64,000 bases of DNA, taken from Diorhabda sublineata (taxonomy: Eukaryota > Arthropoda > Insecta > Coleoptera > Chrysomelidae). Where the stretch lies: assembly GCF_026230105.1 (NCBI RefSeq), contig NC_079482.1:3534001-3598000 (forward strand), given 5' to 3'. Positions 20,464-33,085 of this stretch are shown piece by piece. A model generated the notes under the pieces. The model made no database searches, had not been told where the DNA came from, and saw only the letters and a program-made list of their open reading frames with translations. Position 1 is the stretch's first letter; each line of letters begins with the position of its first letter. The translations under genes and the position numbers were made by a program.

Positions 20464-21400
20464 CAGGGTGATTCAAAATTATCTCTACAACTTCAAAAAT
20501 TCATAACTTCGAAAATAAACAAGATATTTGTATTCTGTCTTTTGCATGTATTACTGTAACTAATAAAGTTTTTTTTAGTACACTTCAACATGCACACCAT
20601 TGGTGGCCATAAGCACTGTAATCAATTTCAGGTTACCAGGTAACATGTCGCCTGTGATTGTACTAAAAGCTTGTGTAATACGGCGTTTCAAGTCATCAAT
20701 GTCATTAACCAGTGTCCTTTAAATAACCCCACAAGAAGTCGAAGGGTGTTATGTCCGGAGACCTTGGTGTCCATGTCATTGCGCCATCCCGTCCAATCCA
20801 TCGGTCGGTAAAAGTTTCTTTGAGGTGTTCCCGAATTACTGTCAACCAGTTTGGTGGTGCGCCATCCTGTTGGAAGTAAACAATCGGTTGTATTTCTTCC
20901 AACTGAGGAAGAGCAAAGTTTTGAAGCAAATCCAGGAGCCATTAACTGTGGTTTATATGAAGAAAAAGGACCGATGATTTTGTTGTCCGCATTAACCTTT
21001 GGGCTATCTCGTTGAAGCTCGACTTCTTGTGTGTGTGGTTTTCAGATCCCCAAATTCGTTGTGGTGGTTTATTGTACCAGATACAAGGAACGTGGCCTCA
21101 TCACTGAAACACACCTTTTTCAAGCAATCTTCATCATAATCAATACTCCACACGTTTTGGTCGATCTGTTGGTAACAGTTCTTGCAGCGACTGTACCTTA
21201 TAGGCATACAGACGCAACTGTTTATGAAGAACCCTATGGTTGTAGTTTTCTGGACTTGTGCTGGGTGGTCTGGCTCCACTTTTATACAATACTGATCCGG
21301 TGCTCATGAAGTTTGTGTACCATGCACGGATGGGGGGTCTGGATGGTGGGTCTCTTTGGAATTTTGACCTGAAGTTGAATTGAATCATTTGAAAACTTGG
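20464..21400 (-). pseudogene. DD41D-type transposon relic with one terminal repeat kept
   Basis: A TA-CAGGGTGATTCAAAATT end at 20462-20480 faces right. Inside, on the minus strand and in several frames: FRSKFQRDPPSRPPIRAWYT and TNFMSTGSVLYKSG (DUF4817-like HTH), VWSIDYDEDCLKKVCFSDEA (first Asp), RIWGSEN, QLEEIQPIVYFQQDGAPPNW (second Asp), RWIGRDGAMTWTPRSPDITP then FDFLWGYLKD (third Asp), and NDIDDLKRRITQAFSTITGD (C-terminal tail). Forty-one residues separate the second and third Asp, as in the 4-kb element, but the sequences differ a lot, so it is a different family of the same group. At least three frameshifts. The right end was not found. Confidence 0.82.
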
Positions 21401-24167
21401 ACTATATTGGAACCCAACTAAAAGCTTACATATATTTTGGAAAATGTTGAAATAATTTATTAAAATGTTGTTACATACCTGAAGTCGAAGGTTCCATGTT
21501 GAAATACAAATAGAAACTATGAAAATTTGGCTTTAAATTCACTAAAAAAAAATTTTAAATTCAAATCTACAACAGCATCCGTAGAAAACTGACTTTAGTA
21601 CAGAAACGAGTGGTAAACGCTTGGAATTAATGATAACCTGTGTTAAAATGAAGGGGATATTGGTTTTTCTAAAAACTATGAAAAGTATGTTTTCATTGCT
21701 AATTAATTTTTCGATTTATTGCCAGGTATAGGATCTTCTTTCACAATTTATAATCTTCAATATTGAATGCAAACCAATAGCCAACTTACCAATATAAAAA
21801 GGATTTGTTTGAAAGGATAATTCCAGCATAATTCTAGAGTTCCTGATACTTTTTTTCGATAGTTCTGCGGAATTAAATACAGAAAACGACCTTAAGTTAG
21901 CGTCTCATTATAGTGAAAGCGAAAAATCAAACAGGAATGATTCGTCAACGAATAGCTTTAGAGTTCTAGTTAGTTAACATCGAAAAATTCTCTAAATTCA
22001 TGAATCAACCCCCATGAAATGATTTCTCCTAACAAAAATAAAGAATTAGTATTGAAAAACTACGATGGTCATAAAAGGTTTCGGTTTCATCAAACTATAG
22101 TCAATATTATGATAGTAAAAGATCCCTTAAACCGGCTACAGAAAAAAAAAACAGTCGAATTCACCAAAAAGTATCCAAATAATAATGAGACGTTACCGTA
22201 CTCGAAAGAGCTCTGGATTATTCGAGAGATTTGAAAACTGATCTTCTCTGTAAAGTTCAGCAAAGTTCTAGCCTCTATTGCTGTTGAGAATATTTAGAGC
22301 AATTGGTAAGAACGAAAAATCGTTACGGCAGTGAAACACTGTCGTACTATCTGGCTTACATGAGGGTATGTTTAGGGCATGAAAACACAGATGGCGTTTT
22401 TATTAATTTAGATACGGAAGTATCACAAATATGCTGCAATTCCTTTACTACATTTATAATATTTCTTAGAGATATAAGGACGTTTTGGAACATAACTATT
22501 GATACCTAAGTTTCGCCAAATCTTGCAGTTTGTATATTAAAATGTTGTCCTTCGACAGATTCAGCAACTTCCAAAGATGTCAACCTCACGATCTGGTGAC
22601 ACGTCAGGTAACAATAATTAGCTTTTTAGGCTTGACGTTTCGCCAAATCGTGCGTTGGCATTTTCGAAAGTTACTAAATAATAAATATATAAAATGAGGT
22701 ATCTACGCCTATGGTAGATCAAACAAAATTGTCGAAAAGGGTTTTTACAATCTGCAATTGATATTGAAACCGCTGAAATTTGTATTAATCAGTAAACAGC
22801 TCTGATCAAGATCACGAAAATTGAACGCATGAAACGTGGAAGTGAGTTTTATGAGTCAAAATTTGAAGAGAAAGAATTTTCGATTTTTATTTTTTATCAC
22901 GCAAACTATAGGGTGTGCAAAAACTTTTGACATCCAAATCCAATCTAGTTTCTTTTATATGAGTATTAAAACTGACATAACTGTCAGATATACGTAAAAA
23001 TTTTGACATATGACTTCTAAAACATGGCGGAAATCCGTTAGTTTATTTTATGTACAGTTTCCTAAATAAACTGTTCATAGAAAAAAATTTGACCGACTAA
23101 ACTGAAACATTTGTACGCACCTAAAAACCGAAACAAAACAAAATCTGCATATCTTAATTTAGTTAAACAAATAATGCGGTATTTGGATTATGATATGGGA
23201 ACTTTTCACATTTAAAATATCTTTAGATCTGTCAATTACTATTCCAAACATATAGATTCCATAGATAAACTTCACACACGTTTCTAAAAATTGAAAATGG
23301 GAAAATATTTACTTTACGTTCTAGTTAAAAATACCCACGATGTAGAGGCAACGTTTGTAGACCGATTTTCTATATGTCGAAAGTATTTTTAGAAAAAATT
23401 TATTGGAATTTTCTTGAGTGTTGATGAAACGAGCACGGAATAACGAATTTGAATGTGTAAGAGACGCGGCGCCCGACGTATTATTTTTTTCTGTTTCTTT
23501 TTTATTTCTTTTACACAGAAAAAAGCGTCGCTAATTTGATGTCTTTTCTTTACCAGCATTTATCCTCCTAACCTCAATCCGAGCTATAAACATTATTAAT
23601 TATTAACGAAACTGCACGTATTTGCAATAAATTATACCGTTCTTTATACAATAGTTGTAATTATCTTATTATTTGTAGAGGTTTCGTACTATTGGCACGT
23701 ACGTTGCATCTGTATCCGACTTACAGGGTGTTTTAAATAAAATTAGGTTTTACTAGCACTTCGTATTAATATTATTAAAAGCTGTACACAAAAAACTAAA
23801 TAAATCATTAAGAAAACTAGAATACGTAGGACGGTCAAAAGTTCTTGACCTCTTATAGTACTCTACTAGGTCTTTTTGACCGATATACTCGGCCACTGCA
23901 ATGATTTAAATTTGAAAGTACAAACAAAAAAATTATTTATATTATATTATATCTTATATATTAAAAAAATTGATGATTTCCAATCCGAGTCCTTTCAGGC
24001 GTTCTACCCAGACGATTTGCTTAATTTTTTTTTTTTTTCAGTGAAAGATATTGATGCACAGATCAGCCATCAACCATCGGATTTTATCTAATTTTTACCA
24101 TTCTCAAGTTATACTCAAAAGCGATTTCCCCCTGTACATTACTTATGGGAGTTTTTCACATACACAC
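21401..24167. other. AT-rich region with no recognisable gene
   Basis: About 2.8 kb. Small open frames at 22019-22234, 22303-22509 and 23876-24091 carry no known motif. A solitary TA-CAGGGTG end stands at 23722-23730. A slightly GC-richer unique patch lies at 23400-23720. GTTTCGCCAAATC occurs twice (22512 and 22637). Confidence 0.5.
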
Positions 24168-27100
24168 GTTCTATCCTCAATATCTCAGGTTCTATTCAAG
24201 ATAGAGATTTAGTTTTGGTTTAAGAACATTCACCGAAACACCTTCTTTCTTTTGAGTTTTTGAACACTTAAATCGGTTGAGTTGGAGAGGAGCTAGGCGC
24301 GGACATTCAATGTGGAGTTATGGATTTTTGTAGGTTTTTGGCAATTTTTCTACATTCAAAGATCTATATCTCAGGTTCTAATATAGCTACAGAGTTCGTT
24401 TTGATTTAAGAACACTCACTAAAACACCTTCTTTCTTTTTTGTTTTTGAACACACAAATCGGTTGAGTTGGAGAGGAGCTAGGCGCGGACATTCAATGTG
24501 GAGTTATGGATTTTTGTAGGTTTTTGACAATTTTTCTACATTCAAAGATCTATATCTCAGGTTCTAATATAGCTACAGAGTTCGTTTTGATTTAAGAACA
24601 CTCACTAATACACCTTCTTTCTTTTTTGTTTTTGAACACACAAATCGGTTGAGTTGGAGAGGAGCTAGGCGCGGACATTCAATGTGGTGTTATGGATTTT
24701 TGTAGGTTTTTGACAATTTTTCTACATTCAAAGATCTATATCTCAGGTTCTAATATAGCTACAGAGTTCGTTTTGATTTAAGAACACTCACTAAAACACC
24801 TTCTTTCTTTTGAGTTTTTGAACACTTGAATCGGTTGAATTTGAGAGGAGCTAGGCGCGGACATTCAATGTGGAGTTATGGATTTTTGTAGGTTTTTGAC
24901 AATTTTTCTACATTCAAAGATCTATATCTCAGGTTCTAATATAGCTACAGAGTTCGTTTTGATTTAAGAACACTCACTAAAACACCTTCTTTCTTTTTTG
25001 TTTTTGAACACACAAATCGGTTGAGTTGGAGAGGAGCTAGGCGCGGACATTCAATGTGGAGTTATGGATTTTTGTAGGTTTTTGACAATTTTTCTACATT
25101 CAAAGATCTATATCTCAGGTTCTAATATAGCTACAGAGTTCGTTTTGGTTTAAGAACATTCACCGAAACACCTTCTTTCTTTTGAGTTTTTGAACACTTG
25201 AATCGGTTGAATTTGAGAGGAGCTAGGCGCGGACATTCAATGTGGAGTTATGGATTTTTGTAGGTTTTTGACAATTTTTCTACATTCAAAGATCTATATC
25301 TCAGGTTCTAATATAGCTACAGAGTTCGTTTTGATTTAAGAACACTCACTAAAACACCTTCTTTCTTTTTTGTTTTTGAACACACAAATCGGTTGAGTTG
25401 GAGAGGAGCTAGGCGCGGACATTCAATGTGGAGTTATGGATTTTTGTAGGTTTTTGACAATTTTTCTACATTCAAAGATCTATATCTCAGGTTCTAATAT
25501 AGCTACAGAGTTCGTTTTGATTTAAGAACACTCACTAATACACCTTCTTTCTTTTTTGTTTTTGAACACACAAATCGGTTGAGTTGGAGAGGAGCTAGGC
25601 GCGGACATTCAATGTGGTGTTATGGATTTTTGTAGGTTTTTGACAATTTTTCTACATTCAAAGATCTATATCTCAGGTTCTAATATAGCTACAGAGTTCG
25701 TTTTGATTTAAGAACACTCACTAAAACACCTTCTTTCTTTTTTGTTTTTGAACACACAAATCGGTTGAGTTGGAGAGGAGCTAGGCGCGGACATTCAATG
25801 TGGAGTTATGGATTTTTGTAGGTTTTTGACAATTTTTCTACATTCAAAGATCTATATCTCAGGTTCTAATATAGCTACAGAGTTCGTTTTGATTTAAGAA
25901 CACTCACTAAAACACCTTCTTTCTTTTTTGTTTTTGAACACACAAATCGGTTGAGTTGGAGAGGAGCTAGGCGCGGACATTCAATGTGAAGTTATGGATT
26001 TTTGTAGGTTTTTGACAATTTTTCTACATTCAAAGATCTATATCTCAGGTTCTAATATAGCTACAGAGTTCGTTTTGATTTAAGAACACTCACTAAAACA
26101 CCTTCTTTCTTTTTTGTTTTTGAACACACAAATCGGTTGAGTTGGAGAGGAGCTAGGCGCGGACATTCAATGTGGAGTTATGGATTTTTGTAGGTTTTTG
26201 ACAATTTTTCTACATTCAAAGATCTATATCTCAGGTTCTAATATAGCTACAGAGTTCGTTTTGATTTAAGAACACTCACTAATACACCTTCTTTCTTTTT
26301 TGTTTTTGAACACACAAATCGGTTGAGTTGGAGAGGAGCTAGGCGCGGACATTCAATGTGGTGTTATGGATTTTTGTAGGTTTTTGACAATTTTTCTACA
26401 TTCAAAGATCTATATCTCAGGTTCTAATATAGCTACAGAGTTCGTTTTGATTTAAGAACACTCACTAATACACCTTCTTTCTTTTTTGTTTTTGAACACA
26501 CAAATCGGTTGAGTTGGAGAGGAGCTAGGCGCGGACATTCAATGTGGTGTTATGGATTTTTGTAGGTTTTTGACAATTTTTCTACATTCAAAGATCTATA
26601 TCTCAGGTTCTAATATAGCTACAGAGTTCGTTTTGATTTAAGAACACTCACTAAAACACCTTCTTTCTTTTTTGTTTTTGAACACACAAATCGGTTGAGT
26701 TGGAGAGGAGCTAGGCGCGGACATTCAATGTGAAGTTATGGATTTTTGTAGGTTTTTGACAATTTTTCTACATTCAAAGATCTATATCTCAGGTTCTAAT
26801 ATAGCTACAGAGTTCGTTTTGATTTAAGAACACTCACTAAAACACCTTCTTTCTTTTTTGTTTTTGAACACACAAATCGGTTGAGTTGGAGAGGAGCTAG
26901 GCGCGGACATTCAATGTGGAGTTATGGATTTTTGTAGGTTTTTGACAATTTTTCTACATTCAAAGATCTATATCTCAGGTTCTAATATAGCTACAGAGTT
27001 CGTTTTGATTTAAGAACACTCACTAAAACACCTTCTTTCTTTTTTGTTTTTGAACACACAAATCGGTTGAGTTGGAGAGGAGCTAGGCGCGGACATTCAA

Positions 27101-29661
27101 TGTGGAGTTATGGATTTTTGTAGGTTTTTGACAATTTTTCTACATTCAAAGATCTATATCTCAGGTTCTAATATAGCTACAGAGTTCGTTTTGATTTAAG
27201 AACACTCACTAATACACCTTCTTTCTTTTTTGTTTTTGAACACACAAATCGGTTGAGTTGGAGAGGAGCTAGGCGCGGACATTCAATGTGGTGTTATGGA
27301 TTTTTGTAGGTTTTTGACAATTTTTCTACATTCAAAGATCTATATCTCAGGTTCTAATATAGCTACAGAGTTCGTTTTGATTTAAGAACACTCACTAATA
27401 CACCTTCTTTCTTTTTTGTTTTTGAACACACAAATCGGTTGAGTTGGAGAGGAGCTAGGCGCGGACATTCAATGTGGTGTTATGGATTTTTGTAGGTTTT
27501 TGACAATTTTTCTACATTCAAAGATCTATATCTCAGGTTCTAATATAGCTACAGAGTTCGTTTTGATTTAAGAACACTCACTAAAACACCTTCTTTCTTT
27601 TTTGTTTTTGAACACACAAATCGGTTGAGTTGGAGAGGAGCTAGGCGCGGACATTCAATGTGGAGTTATGGATTTTTGTAGGTTTTTGACAATTTTTCTA
27701 CATTCAAAGATCTATATCTCAGGTTCTAATATAGCTACAGAGTTCGTTTTGATTTAAGAACACTCACTAATACACCTTCTTTCTTTTTTGTTTTTGAACA
27801 CACAAATCGGTTGAGTTGGAGAGGAGCTAGGCGCGGACATTCAATGTGGTGTTATGGATTTTTGTAGGTTTTTGACAATTTTTCTACATTCAAAGATCTA
27901 TATCTCAGGTTCTAATATAGCTACAGAGTTCGTTTTGATTTAAGAACACTCACTAAAACACCTTCTTTCTTTTTTGTTTTTGAACACACAAATCGGTTGA
28001 GTTGGAGAGGAGCTAGGCGCGGACATTCAATGTGGTGTTATGGATTTTTGTAGGTTTTTGACAATTTTTCTACATTCAAAGATCTATATCTCAGGTTCTA
28101 ATATAGCTACAGAGTTCGTTTTGATTTATGAACACTCACTAATACACCTTCTTTCTTTTTTGTTTTTGAACACACAAATCGGTTGAGTTGGAGAGGAGCT
28201 AGGCGCGGACATTCAATGTGGAGTTATGGATTTTTGTAGGTTTTTGACAATTTTTCTACATTCAAAGATCTATATCTCAGGTTCTAATATAGCTACAGAG
28301 TTCGTTTTGATTTAAGAACACTCACTAAAACACCTTCTTTCTTTTTTGTTTTTGAACACACAAATCGGTTGAGTTGGAGAGGAGCTAGGCGCGGACATTC
28401 AATGTGAAGTTATGGATTTTTGTAGGTTTTTGACAATTTTTCTACATTCAAAGATCTATATCTCAGGTTCTAATATAGCTACAGAGTTCGTTTTTATTTA
28501 AGAACACTCACTAAAACACCTTCTTTCTTTTTTGTTTTTGAACACACAAATCGGTTGAGTTGGAGAGGAGCTAGGCGCGGACATTCAATGTGGAGTTATG
28601 GATTTTTGTAGGTTTTTGACAATTTTTCTACATTCAAAGATCTATATCTCAGGTTCTAATATAGCTACAGAGTTCGTTTTGATTTAAGAACACTCACTAA
28701 AACACCTTCTTTCTTTTTTGTTTTTGAACACACAAATCGGTTGAGTTGGAGAGGAGCTAGGCGCGGACATTCAATGTGGTGTTATGGATTTTTGTAGGTT
28801 TTTGACAATTTTTCTACATTCAAAGATCTATATCTCAGGTTCTAATATAGCTACAGAGTTCGTTTTGATTTAAGAACACTCACTAAAACACCTTCTTTCT
28901 TTTTTGTTTTTGAACACACAAATCGGTTGAGTTGGAGAGGAGCTAGGCGCGGACATTCAATGTGGAGTTATGGATTTTTGTAGGTTTTTGACAATTTTTC
29001 TACATTCAAAGATCTATATCTCAGGTTCTAATATAGCTACAGAGTTCGTTTTGATTTAAGAACACTCACTAAAACACCTTCTTTCTTTTTTGTTTTTGAA
29101 CACACAAATCGGTTGAGTTGGAGAGGAGCTAGGCGCGGACATTCAATGTGGTGTTATGGATTTTTGTAGGTTTTTGACAATTTTTCTACATTCAAAGATC
29201 TATATCTCAGGTTCTAATATAGCTACAGAGTTCGTTTTGATTTAAGAACACTCACTAAAACACCTTCTTTCTTTTTTGTTTTTGAACACACAAATCGGTT
29301 GAGTTGGAGAGGAGCTAGGCGCGGACATTCAATGTGGAGTTATGGATTTTTGTAGGTTTTTGACAATTTTTCTACATTCAAAGATCTATATCTCAGGTTC
29401 TAATATAGCTACAGAGTTCGTTTTGATTTAAGAACACTCACTAAAACACCTTCTTTCTTTTTTGTTTTTGAACACACAAATCGGTTGAGTTGGAGAGGAG
29501 CTAGGCGCGGACATTCAATGTGGTGTTATGGATTTTTGTAGGTTTTTGACAATTTTTCTACATTCAAAGATCTATATCTCAGGTTCTAATATAGCTACAC
29601 AGTTCGTTTTGATTTAAGAACACTCACTAAAACACCTTCTTTCTTTTTTGTTTTTGAACAC
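24168..29661. repeat. Tandem array, about 29.5 copies of a 186-bp satellite
   Basis: GATCTATATCTCAGG recurs from 24361 to 29569 at exactly 186-bp steps (28 intervals, 5208 bp). One diverged unit precedes it and a partial unit ends at 29661. No unit has coding potential that I recognise. Variants sit at fixed places: ATGTGGAG, ATGTGGTG or ATGTGAAG before TTATGG; CTAAAACACC or CTAATACACC; and in the first third some units with TTTTGAGTTTTTGAAC. The last six units alternate GGAG and GGTG, a 372-bp dimer. In the middle, blocks of four to five units recur. The left edge joins a non-coding AT-rich stretch and the right edge ends abruptly in GCTAGTTTATATAG. Confidence 0.97.
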
Positions 29662-29834
29662 AGCTAGTTTATATAGTTATTTAATCATTCTCCATTAGTA
29701 CTGAACACCCTATTTACACCATCGTTTCGAAAACCAAGTTATTATCTTCAGAGACTTAAGGTAAACTGTCTGACGCGCGTGTAATTTTAAGTGTTGTTGT
29801 AGTTATAATTTAAACAGTGTGTTCAATATGAATA

Positions 29835-30255
29835 TCACCAGAAATTTCCTTTGAATTCTCCATTAGTATCAAACACATTGAGGTACGTCCGAAACATGTC
29901 ATTTGAATACATCAACCGCTTCTTCAGGTGCTGAAAAACGTTAAACTCGCAATTTATTTTTGATGTGTGAGGACAGAAGGAATCATTTAGTCCCCAACAA
30001 GGACTGTAGGGCAGATGACCCATAAATTGAATGTTTTGGCTGCTCAAAAACGTTTTTGTTTGAACTGATGAGAATGATTCGTCTTCAGCGATTGGTTTAC
30101 CTTATTTATGGTAAACAAATGATGGTGTACCATTCAGATTTGACCGTTCCACGTTGTTCTAATGACGACTTGTCCAGGTATTCCTATAAAACAGCCGCGG
30201 CAACTTTCGTTGTATTTGGCTCGTCTTGAAAGACCAATGCAGTCGATTAGTCTTA
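29835..30255 (-). pseudogene. Mariner transposase relic (catalytic and C-terminal part)
   Basis: Minus-strand blocks: FKDEPNTTKVAAAVFYRNTW (consensus FQDEPxPTKVxxxxSxxK), WTSRHQNNVERSNLNGTPSF (consensus LExxRTVNSEWYTTICLP), SHQFKQKRF then SQNIQFMGHLPYSPCWGLND (third catalytic block, consensus GHPPYSPDLAPNDFFLFP), and KINCEFNVFQHLKKRLMYSN (consensus KLRGQRFSTPEEAVDAF). SPDLAP has become SPCWGL, and stops occur. The first catalytic block is not seen. It is a third mariner subgroup in this window, distinct from those at 6.5, 11.9 and 17.8 kb. Confidence 0.7.
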
Positions 30256-30699
30256 ATTTTCGGATTTATATGCATAGATCCAATCTATAGTAAGTCAATG
30301 ACGATCTTGCAATATCAGTTCAAGCACAACATCGATCTTTCGTGCCACAACAACCGATTTTTCCTTTAGCGCAACGATCCACGTTTGAAAATAATCGCAA
30401 GAAAAGGTTCGGGATTCAATTCAATTTTTTGACCAAGGTGAATGTTTGAAGTATCTGTGAACAACTCAAACAGCACTCGTTTGACAACATGTTCACTATT
30501 AAAAAAGATAGTAACGTCAAATTTGACATATTGCCATCAGTGTTGCCATATCTCGAAACGTAGTGCTGCTTCGATCAATTCTATTAAAGTTTTTAATATT
30601 CAGTAGAACTTAAACGACCACACAATCAAGTTGTTTTGAAAAATATATCAAATTATGTTTCGAGTTATAAAATTTTCGACTAAAAAAGGAAAAATTTCA
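30256..30699. other. Spacer, possibly the 5' part of the mariner relic
   Basis: Contains CAGTGTTGCCATATCTCG near 30538, a start similar to one at 45441 (CAGTGTTGCCAAAAAG), perhaps an old transposon end. No coding motif was recovered. Confidence 0.35.
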
Positions 30700-30870
30700 A
30701 CAATTAAAAAGTTATTCGTTGGGAAGGAGAATCGTTAAAAGATGACCCACGTGTGGGAGGTCTTCGACAGCGATTACTCCAGAAAACATTAAATTAATCT
30801 AAGAAATCATTCCATGTGGCCAAAAACAGAAGAAATCAAGTGTTCTAAGTGAGCAATTCAGCAGTTTTTA
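30700..30870 (+). pseudogene. Short mariner N-terminal trace
   Basis: The plus strand reads GESLKDDPRVGG then, shifted, LTPENIKLI and EIIPCGQKQKKS, which fits the mariner linker between the two HTH motifs (GRESLEDDPRSGRPxT, TPENIExVxxMI). Nothing of the catalytic domain follows. Short, so only a moderate call. Confidence 0.4.
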
Positions 30871-31697
30871 GAACTTTGCCTTGAGGACCAAGAAATTGTA
30901 AACTGATCAATTGTAACAAGCGTTGGTAAAGGTAGTAAATGTCGAAGAGCTGCTTCGGACATGAAAATTTAGCAATATTAATATTTATGTTATTCGATAT
31001 ACCAGATCTTCGCGGCCGGAAAAGTTCTAACCACCGATTTTCATTATTATTTTCTGTTTCTGTTGAGTTTACCGAATTTTAGATTAAACCCCGTACATTT
31101 ATTATCGTTTATTGCAAATTTGTTTAACACAAACTCGATGTTTCTTCACATGACTTTCATCTGCTGCAGGAAACGAATCTCCGGGTAACCTGATTGTATA
31201 TTATTTCTCGTCGCCATCTCGTTACGCATACCCATATGTCAACATTTCCTGCTTTTTTAAGGTAAATATTAGATGTATTCGTTTAGGAATTTTATCTATA
31301 GAGAGTTTATACCGGGAGAGAACGTGCTATTAAAAAAATGTTCGCCTCCCGCCGTTTACAGGGCTGATTTAGAGCCGTTTGGTAGCCTTGTGCTACCCAG
31401 ATGGTTGTATTGTCGTAGCCGATCACACCCACTTATCTACGTGTGGGTCGTCCTCACTATTATACACTGCCCCAGAAAGTTACGCCAACTTATAGATTAT
31501 TAATTATTCAAAGGAAAAAAAAAGTTGAAGGTTCTATTTTATTAATTATTAACACACTTTATTTATCTGTTAGTTTTAATCAACCTATTGGTTTAAAATT
31601 TCGCGTATTTTCTCGCTTTTGATGACAATATATGATTCAATAAAAAATATTTATCGATATCGCATTAATTGGTAAATTTTTATATGAACAGAATTTT
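30871..31697. other. Unique region, no recognised gene
   Basis: A 76-codon frame at 31273-31503 (MYSFRNFIYREFIPGENVLL start) lies in a slightly GC-richer patch (31140-31490) but has no motif I know. Confidence 0.4.
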
Positions 31698-32252
31698 ATT
31701 CAAAGTCAAAGGTCAAAAAAATGAGTTTTTCGCGATTATCAGTAAAACGGTGAGTTTTATCATAAAAATACCTCAGACGAAAATTGTAGATCATAAAATT
31801 ATCTACAAAAAACGTATCAATAGTTTTTTTCCTACAAGCCACTGCTTCTGAGATATAATGATTCAAAAATATATTTTCGGTAGTAAACTTTTCTTACAAC
31901 AATCAAATGAACCGAGACTTGTTGGGAGTAATTTTTAAGAAATTTCTGTTGATTGGTAGGAACCGTCATAAATTATCAATTGACGAAGATGTTAGTATGC
32001 AGCTTTGGTATTTATCGTGCATCATCATCATTATTACCATTAATTATGACAGTAAATCTGAAACATTATAATTTTTACAACTTTTTAAATCGTTATATCT
32101 CAGAAACGGTGACCCGTAGGAAAAAAAGTATTGATTGATAAAAGTAGATAATTTTATGATCTACAATTTTCGTCTGAGGTGTTTTTATGATGAAACTCAC
32201 CGTTTTGCTGATAATCGCGAAAAACTCAGTTTTTTGACCTTTAACCTTGAAT
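31698..32252. repeat. Fold-back element with arms of about 170 bp
   Basis: 31698-31870 pairs in inverted orientation with 32083-32252 over nearly its whole length (shared runs such as GAGTTTTTCGCGATTATCAG and GATCATAAAATTATCTAC, with scattered mismatches and a few indels). The 212-bp middle is unrelated AT-rich DNA. No terminal target duplication was identified. It has the shape of a fold-back or MITE-like element. Confidence 0.9.
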
Positions 32253-32389
32253 ATTTTTTTTTCCATACAACGAAATTATGGGTAACATTCAAATTTTATG
32301 TTCAATTGTATTTTAAGCACACTGATTTTCAGCTTGATGGGAATTTATGTAACTTCGAATCTCCAAATTGACCGGATTAGATAGAATTT

Positions 32390-33085
32390 TCAATTCGTCA
32401 TCATCATCTTCATCAAGCCTTTCAATCCTTTGGATTATGGCTATCGCTTTTATCGTTTTAAAATCCGTGGATTACTCCTCGTTTTCTATTTTTGTTTTCT
32501 TTATACTTTTTCTTGGTTGCTTTTGTTATTATTTTCCATTCCTTTCGATTCCGGCATTTTGCCCTCTATACTAACCACTCTTATGTCCTCCTCTATTCCG
32601 TTTCTCCAATTCTTTCTTGATCTATTTCTTCTTCTTGGCCACGATGGGGTCCAATGATCATTTCAGTGGGTTTGCTTCTCATTATATGTCCAGCCCAGTT
32701 GAGTCTTTGTGCTTTTATGTATCTCACTATATTTTCCTACACCAGCTCTCTCTCTCTATTTCCTCGTTTTTCTTTGCTTCCTTTCTCCCTCTTGTGTTAT
32801 GTGTGGACCTGTTATAGTTGTCATCATCTTTCTCTCGATTCTTTTAAGTTCTTCTTCTTCTTTTCTGTTTATTACTGTTGTTTCCTTCGCATACGTTATT
32901 ACTGGTCTTATTAGGGTCTTGTACATTTTTATTTTGTTTTGTTCGCTTATATTTTTGTTTTTCTATAGGTATTTGTGTCTTCCCTAGGCTTGATAACCTT
33001 TTTGTATCCTTTCCTTTATCCTGTCCCTGGCTGTTTGTCCCAACGTTATTCCTGGATAGTTAAAGGTCGATACTGTTTCAAAATT
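32390..33085 (-). pseudogene. LINE reverse transcriptase C-terminal relic
   Basis: Minus-strand blocks: FETVSTFNYPGITLGQ (consensus FKYLGSxIxxDG), IKERIQKGYQA, NKIKMYKTLIRPVITYAKET (consensus KIxIYKTLIRPVLTYGSET), EEEELKRIERKMMTTITGP and VRYIKAQRLNWAGHIMRS (consensus RLRWLGHVxRM), then a degraded basic tail. These follow the RT domain in endonuclease-reverse-transcriptase LINEs. The polymerase motifs themselves lie upstream and are missing. Stops occur in several blocks. The hydrophobic, Phe/Leu/Ser-rich plus-strand frames across the same bases (32368-33063) are antisense shadows of this relic. Confidence 0.8.

Noticed and set aside
32368..33063. Several overlapping plus-strand frames rich in Phe, Leu and Ser that look like membrane proteins
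   Set aside because: They are the antisense of a LINE C-terminal relic on the minus strand, whose Lys- and Glu-rich codons give Phe, Leu and Ser in reverse.
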